From NCBI GenBank assembly GCA_028820845.1, contig JAPPII010000003.1, positions 21,631-85,630 of the forward strand: a DNA stretch of 64,000 nt, read 5' to 3'. Below are positions 24,218-31,725 of this stretch, one piece after another. Source of the stretch: Candidatus Poribacteria bacterium. Its GTDB lineage: Bacteria; Poribacteria; WGA-4E; WGA-3G. Position 1 is the stretch's first letter, and the number at the start of each line of letters is the position of its first letter. The position numbers and the translations under genes are program-made. The notes under the pieces are model-generated. The model worked only from the letters and a program-made list of their open reading frames with translations, searched no databases and was not told where the DNA came from.

Positions 24218-26935
24218 ATGGACTATGATTTTACTACTGTCGCGCGATTGCCTGCCCCAGATGATAACGTCGGTATCGCCACACAAACACTCGAACGCGG
24301 CACACGCATCCGTCATAACAGACAGCAGTTTGAACTATCGCATACTATTTTAGAGGGCCACCGATTCGCTATCCAACCGATTTCAGAAGCCGCGCCTCTC
24401 CTATCGTGGGGACTGCCATTCGGTTACGCCACACGTGTCATTGACCCCGGCGATTACGTGTGTAATCAGAAAATGATTGACTCCCTGTCCATTAGAAACC
24501 TCCCTTTCGCTCTGCCAGAGGTACCTAATTTCAGTGATAAAATGGCACCATACGCGTTAAATGAAGCCGAATTTCGTCCGGGGAAACAGGTGCCGCGTCA
24601 TGCAGATGAACGAAATTTTCTCGGTTATCGTCGTCCCGGTAACCGTGGTGTCGGCACACGAAACTATATCGTCGTCATGGGAACGACCTCACGCACCTCC
24701 GGTTTCGCGAGAAGACTCGCCGATATGTGTGCAGTAGGAGGGGTTTGTAACCCCGATACACTTCCTAATGTAGATGGGGTCGTTGCTGTAACACATACGG
24801 AAGGCGGTGAAGGCAAAACACCGAATAACATTGACATATTGCTCCGGACGCTTGCCGGTTTCACCGTCCATCCGAATATCGGTGCGATGCTGCTCGTTGA
24901 CTACGGCACTGAGGCGGTTACAAATGAAATGCTTCAGTCATATATGCAGCACGAAGGCTACGCTTTAGATGATGTCACCCACCGTTTCTATCGGTTACAA
25001 GGAAGTTTTGATGAAGATTTAGCCAACGGCGCGGAGATTATTAAGGGATGGTTGAACGGCGTAAACAGCGTCCCACGCACTGAGCAATCTCTGGAAAACC
25101 TTAAAATCGCCTTACAGTGCGGCGGTTCTGATGCCTTCTCTGGCATCTCCGGCAATCCGCTTGCCGCTTACGTCGCCAAAGAGGTTATCCGCTACGGTGG
25201 TTGTGCTAACCTCGCAGAAACAGACGAACTCATCGGTTCGGAGGCGTATGTGCTTCAAAACGTCCGAGACCTGAACACTGCACGCACGTTCCTTGATACA
25301 ATTGAACGTTTCAAGGAGCGGGTCTCATGGCACGGACACTCCGCAGAAGGCAATCCGTCTGGGGGTAATAACTTCCGTGGACTCTATAACATCGCTATTA
25401 AATCCATCGGCGCAGCGATGAAACGACATCCGGATGTCTGTCTCGATTACGTCATTGACTATAGCCGACTGATGGAAAATCCGGGCTACTACTTCATGGA
25501 CAGTCCCGGCAACGATTTAGAGAGTATCGCCGGACAGGTAGCGTCTGGCTCTAACATGATTTTCTTCGTGACTGGCAACGGTTCAATTACCAATTTTCCC
25601 TTCGTCCCGACGCTTAAAATTGTCACGACAACCGGACGCTATGAAATGCTTACCAAAGATATGGACGTGAATGCTGGGGCGTATCTCGACGGCACACCGA
25701 TGGAGACACTCGGTGAAGCAATGCTCGACTTGACGGTGGATGTTGCGTCGGGTGAACAGTCGGTCGGTGAGAAGGCGGGACATTCTCAAGTCTCTCTGTG
25801 GCGGGATTGGAAGCAGACAGGTCCCGTAGATTTAGACCCCTTATTGATAGAATCCGAATTGAAGTCCGGTGAACCAATCGCAATTGAAACCGCCTCGGTG
25901 GACACGAACACACCGGCGCTGCAATTCCGTGCACTCCAAACGGAAACTGGATACCGTACGGATCAACTCGGACTTATCCTACCGACAAGCCTCTGTTCAG
26001 GACAGATCGCACAGATGATTGCACACCGTTGCAATGAACAGAAGATTGGTAAGGAACAAGGGGTATCCCGTTTTGTTGCGCTTCCACACACAGAAGGGTG
26101 TGGTGTCTCCAGTGGACGTTCTGAAGAAATTTACACCCGTACGATGATTGGACACCTCACACATCCGACGGTTGCTCTCGGTCTACTCCTTGAGCACGGT
26201 TGCGAAAAGACACACAACGACCACGTCCGGCACGAAATTCAGCAACTCGGTATATCACCAGAACGCTACGGATGGGCAAGCGTCCAATTGGACGGTGGCA
26301 TTGATGCCGTTATTGACAAGGTACAAGACTGGTTTTCAGAGGAACTCGCGAATAAGCCATCTGTTCCCATTGTCGATGCGGGATTAGAACACCTCTGCAT
26401 CGCTGTAACATCAACCGGTGAAGCGACAGAAGAAGTCTCGGAGTCTCTGACGCCATTGACGCACAGGGTGGTCGCTGCGGGTGGAACGGTTGTCGTGCCG
26501 GGGAATGCGGGATGGCTGTCAGCAGTCGGCTGTCAGCAGTCAGTAATTCTTCTGGCGGATTCATCGGGAACTGTTACGCCGACATTAGCATACGGACAGC
26601 GAGTCGAGAAAGCCGGTCTCCATATCATGGAGACCCCGACAGATCAGCCGACAGAGACGTTGACAGGGTTGGGGGCGACGGGTGTGGATTTGGCACTTGC
26701 GCACATCGTTGGTGCTCCTTTGCAATCGCACGTGATGGTGCCGCTGATTCAGGTCTCTACAGATGCTGCAACGCAAACCGCCTACGGTGCGGACCTGGAT
26801 CTGACGACTGCTGATGTTGACGAGTTATTGGCGTTGATTGTGGAGGTGGCTTCGCGGCAGTATACACCGAAACTGCACGGTAAGGGAAATACGGATTTTC
26901 AGTTGACGCGAGGGCTACTTGGGATTTCTATGTGA
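24218..26935 (+). CDS. UxaA-family (altronate/galactarate dehydratase-like) hydrolase with extra domain copy
   Basis: 905 aa, against about 500 for ordinary UxaA. An N-terminal SAF domain (residues 12-85, NVGIATQTLERGTRIRHNRQ) precedes the dehydratase core: RGVGTRNYIVVMGTTSRTSG, VDGVVAVTHTEGGEG, ALQCGGSDAFSGISGNPLAA, GGCANLAETDELIGSEAYV, and GNGSITNFPFVPTLKIVTTT. A second copy of the middle domain follows (LGLILPTSLCSGQIAQMI, ALPHTEGCGVSSGRSEEI, LTHPTVALGLLLEHGCEKTH). The family dehydrates sugar acids with Fe. Two intergenic-type repeats lie in frame: one near 24734 encoding VGGVCNPD, and TGTCAGCAGTCGG-type repeats near 26518. The stop overlaps a MITE-like end. Substrate is unknown. Confidence 0.85.
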   Translation: MDYDFTTVARLPAPDDNVGIATQTLERGTRIRHNRQQFELSHTILEGHRFAIQPISEAAPLLSWGLPFGYATRVIDPGDYVCNQKMIDSLSIRNLPFALPEVPNFSDKMAPYALNEAEFRPGKQVPRHADERNFLGYRRPGNRGVGTRNYIVVMGTTSRTSGFARRLADMCAVGGVCNPDTLPNVDGVVAVTHTEGGEGKTPNNIDILLRTLAGFTVHPNIGAMLLVDYGTEAVTNEMLQSYMQHEGYALDDVTHRFYRLQGSFDEDLANGAEIIKGWLNGVNSVPRTEQSLENLKIALQCGGSDAFSGISGNPLAAYVAKEVIRYGGCANLAETDELIGSEAYVLQNVRDLNTARTFLDTIERFKERVSWHGHSAEGNPSGGNNFRGLYNIAIKSIGAAMKRHPDVCLDYVIDYSRLMENPGYYFMDSPGNDLESIAGQVASGSNMIFFVTGNGSITNFPFVPTLKIVTTTGRYEMLTKDMDVNAGAYLDGTPMETLGEAMLDLTVDVASGEQSVGEKAGHSQVSLWRDWKQTGPVDLDPLLIESELKSGEPIAIETASVDTNTPALQFRALQTETGYRTDQLGLILPTSLCSGQIAQMIAHRCNEQKIGKEQGVSRFVALPHTEGCGVSSGRSEEIYTRTMIGHLTHPTVALGLLLEHGCEKTHNDHVRHEIQQLGISPERYGWASVQLDGGIDAVIDKVQDWFSEELANKPSVPIVDAGLEHLCIAVTSTGEATEEVSESLTPLTHRVVAAGGTVVVPGNAGWLSAVGCQQSVILLADSSGTVTPTLAYGQRVEKAGLHIMETPTDQPTETLTGLGATGVDLALAHIVGAPLQSHVMVPLIQVSTDAATQTAYGADLDLTTADVDELLALIVEVASRQYTPKLHGKGNTDFQLTRGLLGISM
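24734..24757 (+). repeat. Intergenic palindromic repeat located inside the UxaA-like gene
   Basis: The 24 bases beginning GTAGGAGGGGTTTGTAACCC are identical to the unit of the tandem array at 14338-14455. It is in frame and encodes VGGVCNPD between the first strand/helix of the dehydratase domain and VDGVVAVTH. Confidence 0.85.
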
Positions 26936-27015
26936 TAGTCCCCGTTTCCGCAGTAGGCGAGGTTTTCCAACCTCGTCTGCTCGCCCTGTACCAGTAACTT
27001 CCAAAATCTACTATA
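26934..27015. repeat. MITE-like element, short copy
   Basis: Left end GATAGT overlaps the UxaA-like stop codon; right end AAAATCTACTATA matches the ends of the 18140-18264 element. The interior holds GTAGGCGAGGTTTTCCAACC plus TCG, a hairpin of the same style as the 40-bp array. It fills most of the space between two convergent genes. Confidence 0.6.
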
Positions 27016-27033
27016 AATACCGCGTTCCTTTGA

Positions 27034-28206
27034 TTAGAATGAAATTCGCACCAATTCCACAGGGAAATCAGCCATAAAAGTTGGTTTGCGGAGTGTCATC
27101 AAACCGAGCGTCAGCCATTTATCAATTGAAGGCAAGGAAACGGTGAACCTGTCTGATTTCGGTCCGAGATTGTTTTTCGCAAACGGAGCCGTCTCGCCCC
27201 ATCCCTGTGTCAAACGGTGTGCCAACCACATTCCCGCCGCTGATCCAAGAATGCTCGCCACAACATACGGTTTATGGCTTTCCGCGTCCGCTATCAGCGG
27301 AAAGCCACTGCCAAAGAGAGCACCGGCATACGCGCCGACTTGTATCAAAGCTGCCCGACCGGTTGTATACACATTCCCAGTAGTCAATTTATAGCCAAGA
27401 TATGCGCCTACCGGTAAACCGATCATCCCAGCCAATATGTAAGGTCTCGATGCCTCCACATCCGTTAAAGACATAATTCCGACCGCATAGGCACTGCCGA
27501 CACCACCTCCAAGAGCGAGCAAACTTGCCCTTCCTTCGTTAATCGGTTTATCGTAAATCAGTTTTGCTGTCGTCCACACACCAGCAGGGACACCGATCAT
27601 CGCGGATGTAACATAGATTTTGCCTTGTGTCCAACCTTCGATATCCTCAATATTGATAAGATATGGAATTGCGATCCCGTACAGTCCGCCAACAAATCCG
27701 CCCCTACTAATTGTATGCGATTCACCCTCATTAAACCACCTGTGAGAGCTCAATCTATGGGCAAGGAGTCCGCCTATTGGCGTGGCGAGCATCGCAGCAG
27801 CGAGGTAAGTCTGGTCATTCTCTGATTCAAATAACACAGGCAGTCCGAAACCATATAGCGTGCCTGCAAGGCTGCCCGATAGAATTAAACTGGAGCGTCC
27901 GGCACCGAGTTGATGATTTCTTGTCGCTATAAGCGCGCCTGCAAAAGATCCACCGCCAATCAACATCTCCAATCCCGCTATCTGTGACCCAGATTCAATT
28001 TCAAGTAACCGAGCCGTCCCCGGTCCATACAACGAAAACCCATACAACGTTGCAGAAGCGACCAAGAGCGTTCTGCCTTCCTTCTGTTTTTCTACGGAAA
28101 CGTTCTGCTGCGCTTGGGGCTGTCCTTCCTGCCCAAAGCAGACAGAAGTAAAAGCCACAAAGCAAATAAGAGAAATGACTTTGTGAAGCATAAAACGCAT
28201 TCTCAT
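27034..28206 (-). CDS. Exported repeat protein with five hydrophobic Gly-rich units
   Basis: 390 aa; signal peptide (ISLICFVAFTSVCFGQ). The mature part consists of about five repeats of roughly 55 residues. The unit pattern is GRxSLIxxGxxAGxLYGxGxP, then L.x.E...xYxxAxMLxxPxG and xLAHRL; examples are GRSSLILSGSLAGTLYGFGL, GGFVGGLYGIAIPYLI and GRAALIQVGAYAGALFGSGF. Each unit could supply two short membrane or barrel strands. I do not recognise a family. It ends the operon led by the Gfo/Idh gene at 31122, 21 bases after the second Gfo/Idh gene. Function unknown. Confidence 0.6.
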   Translation of the reverse strand: MRMRFMLHKVISLICFVAFTSVCFGQEGQPQAQQNVSVEKQKEGRTLLVASATLYGFSLYGPGTARLLEIESGSQIAGLEMLIGGGSFAGALIATRNHQLGAGRSSLILSGSLAGTLYGFGLPVLFESENDQTYLAAAMLATPIGGLLAHRLSSHRWFNEGESHTISRGGFVGGLYGIAIPYLINIEDIEGWTQGKIYVTSAMIGVPAGVWTTAKLIYDKPINEGRASLLALGGGVGSAYAVGIMSLTDVEASRPYILAGMIGLPVGAYLGYKLTTGNVYTTGRAALIQVGAYAGALFGSGFPLIADAESHKPYVVASILGSAAGMWLAHRLTQGWGETAPFAKNNLGPKSDRFTVSLPSIDKWLTLGLMTLRKPTFMADFPVELVRISF

Positions 28207-28227
28207 TTTTTCCTTTTTATGGTAAAC

Positions 28228-29289
28228 CTACAGCGGCAACGAAATCGGTGCGCCGATTTGGGAAGAACGATACGTCGCCTCTGCCAACTCGATACCGTCT
28301 CTACCGATACGTCCATGCGTTGTCGGTTCCGCTTCACCGGCGATACACTGGAGCCAATGGTCGATGCTTGTCCCTTTTGCCGCAACACCCCAATACCGCT
28401 GCTGCCGCCGTTCCTCTGGCATGTTGCGATAGGTGTCGTCGTCTGGGACCGGCGCAGTGAATTCTTCTGCTTCCGCCATATCGTGCGTTTTCCAGCGGAG
28501 TCCATGCCGAATCAGCGTCGCAGACCCGTTGCTTGCCACGAGACCATTGCCACTGTTCCCAATCTCAGCTGCCCAACTCTTAATCATCATCCCGACCCCG
28601 CCGTTCTTGAAATGCACTGTCAGGACAGCGTTGTTCTCGACGGCTTGGTCAGGTGGTGGATAGGTGCCACCGAGTGGAACGTGGCTTGTGAACCCGTAGA
28701 CAGTCGAGGCGGGACCGTAGAGCCACAACCAGATATCGAGATTGTGAATCGCCTGCTCCACCAACATCCCACCAGATTCTGCTTTCACAAAAAGCCACGG
28801 ATGTCGTTCAGGTGAAAAATAACCGACCTGATTAGAATACGCCATCTGCAGCGTGCCAAGCGTGCCATCGTCCAATAGCGACTTCAGCTTCATGTACCCC
28901 GGATCGAACCGCATCATATAGGCGACCATCAGGAGGACACCTGCATTTTCAGCAGCGGTGACCATCTCGTCACCCTCGGCGACGTTGCAACACATCGGCT
29001 TCTCCATCAAGATGTGTTTGCCAGCAGCGGTCGCAGCGCGGGTAATCTCAAGGTGAGGGCGCGGATGGGCACAGACATCCACTGCGTCTATATCTTGTCT
29101 GTCAAGGAGGGCGCGGTAATCCGTATAAGCATCTGCCCCGAATAGGTCTGCCTGTTCATTCGCAGATGCTTCATTGATATCGGCGATCGCGACAATGTCT
29201 GCGCGGCGTGTCGGTTCTTGGTAATACGGGGCGTGGAGGTTGCGAAAAATACCGCCGCATCCGATGATGCCAACTCTGAGTTTATCCAT
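28228..29289 (-). CDS. Gfo/Idh/MocA family oxidoreductase
   Basis: 353 aa. N-terminal Rossmann domain, VGIIGCGGIFRNLHAPYYQE, with the family's EKP signature in HILMEKPMCCNVAEGDEM and the substrate half carrying ESGGMLVEQAIHNLDIWLW, which contains the catalytic-type His. The family uses NAD(P) on sugars, inositols and related polyols; the substrate is not predictable. It lies in a minus-strand operon with a GrdB-like selenoprotein and a second Gfo/Idh enzyme, 48 bases after the selenoprotein gene. Two other Gfo/Idh genes (30097 and 58020) occur in this window. Confidence 0.9.
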   Translation of the reverse strand: MDKLRVGIIGCGGIFRNLHAPYYQEPTRRADIVAIADINEASANEQADLFGADAYTDYRALLDRQDIDAVDVCAHPRPHLEITRAATAAGKHILMEKPMCCNVAEGDEMVTAAENAGVLLMVAYMMRFDPGYMKLKSLLDDGTLGTLQMAYSNQVGYFSPERHPWLFVKAESGGMLVEQAIHNLDIWLWLYGPASTVYGFTSHVPLGGTYPPPDQAVENNAVLTVHFKNGGVGMMIKSWAAEIGNSGNGLVASNGSATLIRHGLRWKTHDMAEAEEFTAPVPDDDTYRNMPEERRQQRYWGVAAKGTSIDHWLQCIAGEAEPTTHGRIGRDGIELAEATYRSSQIGAPISLPL

Positions 29290-29337
29290 CTGTTTTCCCC
29301 TTTAAAGCTTATGAAATTACGTTTGTAGTAGGGCAAT

Positions 29338-30090
29338 TCATTGCCCGTTCCCTACATCAAATGTATCCACCACCTTAAAAATAGGAGGTTCCGCCGTATC
29401 CTCTAAGAGCGCGAGTGCTTCAGCGATGATTGCGTGCTGCAATTCTGGGTTGTTCGGCTCGCCGAGCGGATGTCCGAAAGGGTATGGAACTGCTAATGCG
29501 CGCGGCGGTTTTACCCGCCGCGTAATATCTTCAATCAGCGTGATCGAGACCGTAGAAATTCTCGCCGCTTCAACAGCACGTTGGATCAGTCCTACAGACT
29601 GATTGCACATCGGTCAGACAGGCGTTAAGAACGCCACATCTACACCATCAACTTTAAGCAACTCTCCAACTTCAGGCGCGGTTTGCGTAATGAGGGGTTT
29701 CGGGTTTACAATAGATCCCATAAAACTGAAGTGTCTATGGTTTAGCGATCCGATTTTACCTTCGGTCTCTAATTCCCTGAACCTATCAAGCGGAAACGCA
29801 AGGTTCGGATCCGTTTCGAGACCCCTTTCATCGTAAGCCGCACTTTTATGTCCATTGATGAGTGCTTGTGTCTGAATTGAATTGGGAATCTCGCGGTATG
29901 AACAATCTCCGCTCTCAAAAGGGTCCTGCCCATGCAGAAAAAAACCGGCAGTCGTAATGAGAGCGACTTTACATTCGTTCAACGGTAAATGCAGCGGCGT
30001 GTGAGGAGACGTTCCATAGTGCTTGCCGCGGTAAAGCTTCATAAAGAATCGAGAAAGGGAATCAAGTTTACGTAAGGGTGCCATACACAT
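29338..30090 (-). CDS. GrdB-like (glycine/sarcosine/betaine reductase) selenoprotein, UGA read as Sec
   Basis: 250 aa if the in-frame TGA at 29614-29616 is decoded as selenocysteine. Upstream of it the frame reads VALITTAGFFLHGQDPF, GSLNHRHFSFMGSIVN and VDGVDVAFLTPV; after it PMCNQSVGLIQRAVEAARIS, ALAVPYPFGHPLGEPN. The site is therefore V-U-P-M-C, a U-x-x-C redox motif, and conserved-looking sequence continues for 90 residues. GrdB/PrdB proteins use such a Sec to cleave glycine derivatives or proline; this shorter relative may be a redox enzyme of unknown substrate. A hairpin that fits the bacterial SECIS follows at once. It lies 6 bases downstream of one Gfo/Idh gene and 48 upstream of another. 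The alternative is a pseudogene split by a stop. Confidence 0.82.
29585..29603 (-). promoter_or_regulatory. Putative bacterial SECIS hairpin
   Basis: On the coding strand, 10 bases after the TGA, ATCAGTC pairs perfectly with GACTGAT around the loop TGTAG. The loop begins 17 bases after the TGA and has G as its second base, agreeing with the published bacterial SECIS model (loop 16-37 bases from UGA, G among the first two loop bases, stem of at least 4 bp). Confidence 0.75.
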
Positions 30091-30096
30091 CTCATA

Positions 30097-31122
30097 TTAG
30101 CCGTTTGCAAAGATAAGCCGTTTTCGATTCTGACACGGGAGTTCTATTGTTTGTCCGGTGATGCCGCTCTCAATTGTAGCGAATCCAATTTCATTAACAG
30201 CGGTATAATCATCGCGTGCACAATCAGGCAATACTCCTCCATTTAAGTAATCCGTAATCTGTTTGTACGCAACTTTAAATGGACTGGCGTTTTCAGGCAG
30301 ATCAAGGGTAGCGTTATCAACCAACTTCCCGTCTTTGTGGACAGTCGTGCTGCTGTAGAACCCCGTCTGAACGCTACCTTCACTGCCAAGGACATCCACA
30401 GAGAATCCGCCTCGCGCCCCGTGATTCCCGACATGGAAACCGATAACACCGCTCTCATATCGGATTGTTGAACCCACAATCGCGGGTTCAGGTTCATAAG
30501 GCTCCGGTACATCTCCACTCCCTTCAACGAACCCAGTTACCGAAATCGGATCATAACCGGCAAACTGACAAATCATGTCCGTCGTGTGGATAGCGAAAGA
30601 AAGCACACCGCCACCGCAATACCCGATAACAGTCTGTACCTCACCGATTAACCCGTCTTTGATAAGCGATTGGAGACGGATAAGGTGTGGTCCCCAGTGC
30701 CGTGTATAGTCCACAACGATAGGAATGCCTTTCGCGTCAGCACCTGCGGTCATGGCATCGACTTCTTCAAGCGAACACCCGGCGGGTTTTTCGAGGAAGA
30801 TGGCTTTGATGTCTGCCTTCAGAACATTCTGCATCACCTTGAAATGGTGGGGTCCGCGGACACAGACAGCAACGATGTCCAAATCCTCACTCTCAAGCAT
30901 CTGCGTGTCCGTCTCGTAATAGCTTATAGAATTATCTGGGAAAGCGGGTCCCCAAACCTGTTGGAATTCTGCTTGGCGTTCCGAGGACATGTCTGCAACT
31001 GCAACCAATTCAGTCGTTTCACAAAAACGGATACCACCTGTATGGCAATACGGATAAGGATCGTCTGGTGTTGAATAACGGGAGGCAATACTACCCAACC
31101 CGATGATACCGACACGATACAT
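30097..31122 (-). CDS. Gfo/Idh/MocA family oxidoreductase
   Basis: 341 aa. MYRVGIIGLGSIASRYS is the dinucleotide-binding start; KAIFLEKPAGCSLEEVDAM is the EKP motif; VVDYTRHWGPHLIRLQSLI and GVLSFAIHTTDMICQFAGYD belong to the substrate domain. First gene of a four-gene minus-strand operon (Gfo/Idh, selenoprotein, Gfo/Idh, repeat protein). The 6-base gap to the selenoprotein gene implies tight cotranscription. Substrate unknown. Confidence 0.9.
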   Translation of the reverse strand: MYRVGIIGLGSIASRYSTPDDPYPYCHTGGIRFCETTELVAVADMSSERQAEFQQVWGPAFPDNSISYYETDTQMLESEDLDIVAVCVRGPHHFKVMQNVLKADIKAIFLEKPAGCSLEEVDAMTAGADAKGIPIVVDYTRHWGPHLIRLQSLIKDGLIGEVQTVIGYCGGGVLSFAIHTTDMICQFAGYDPISVTGFVEGSGDVPEPYEPEPAIVGSTIRYESGVIGFHVGNHGARGGFSVDVLGSEGSVQTGFYSSTTVHKDGKLVDNATLDLPENASPFKVAYKQITDYLNGGVLPDCARDDYTAVNEIGFATIESGITGQTIELPCQNRKRLIFANG

Positions 31123-31207
31123 TAGAGATGCTCCTTCTCTGGGGTCTTTAATATACTTAAAGTATAGCAGCGGAATTGTCGTCCGTAAAGGTTTTTCTTA
31201 TACCAAC

Positions 31208-31296
31208 AGGACTTACGCACCCCACTGGTAGGTGCGGTTTCTAACCGCACCGATTGCACTCTGATAAACCGAATTCTACACTTTTGCGTAAGTCCT
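31208..31296. mobile_element. 89-bp miniature element with the termini of the nested IS
   Basis: Begins AGGACTTACGCA and ends TGCGTAAGTCCT, a perfect 12-bp inverted repeat identical to both ends of the IS at 61008-62093. The interior has GGTGCGGTTTCTAACCGCACC, a hairpin of the dispersed type. It is a probable non-autonomous derivative that the IS transposase could move. Confidence 0.85.
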
Positions 31297-31467
31297 AACC
31301 AATTAGGGGCATTTACAGCGTACCTCACAAATCGTCGATACGGATGCCGCCCTACGGGGTTTATATTTTTTGATGCATGTCCTTCTATAGAGATGCCACC
31401 GCTACGGGGTTGAAGTGGGATTAAGAGTTCTGTCCTACAGAAGAATTGAACGCCTCTGCGCTGCCTC

Positions 31468-31611
31468 TCAGGGCCATTCAGTTTTCCAACAATTTGGGTC
31501 TGGAAGCCCGAACTTGTTCGGGAAAAGTGTGCTATCCCGAATAAATTCGGGCATCCGGAAACGGGAAGGCTTTATGTAAGTAAACTTAACTCTTAAAACT
31601 AAATGGCCCTG
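31468..31611. mobile_element. 144-bp MITE with CAGGGCCATT ends and 10-bp target duplication
   Basis: Ends CAGGGCCATTCAGTTTT and AAAACTAAATGGCCCTG are near-perfect inverted repeats, and CGCTGCCTCT flanks both sides (31458-31467, 31612-31621). The interior holds GAACTTGTTCGGG and CCCGAATAAATTCGGG palindromes. Same family as 18350-18438. The preceding 31297-31457 stretch carries two CTACGGGGTT phrases but no gene. Confidence 0.88.
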
Positions 31612-31725
31612 CGCTGCCTCTACATATCAGTTGAAGTTACGACACAATTGTGGTAAAATAAATAGTTGAGATTTGTTGGACGAACACTTTTTCAAACTAT
31701 CAACCGAGGAACTATCACGTATCTA

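Noticed and set aside
23913..24316. Long minus-strand frames opposite the O-methyltransferase and UxaA-like genes
   Set aside because: They are codon-bias shadows of the well supported plus-strand genes.
29614..29616. Genome-wide reassignment of UGA
   Set aside because: Other well supported genes (sufS, the UxaA-like gene) end at TGA exactly where the family should end.
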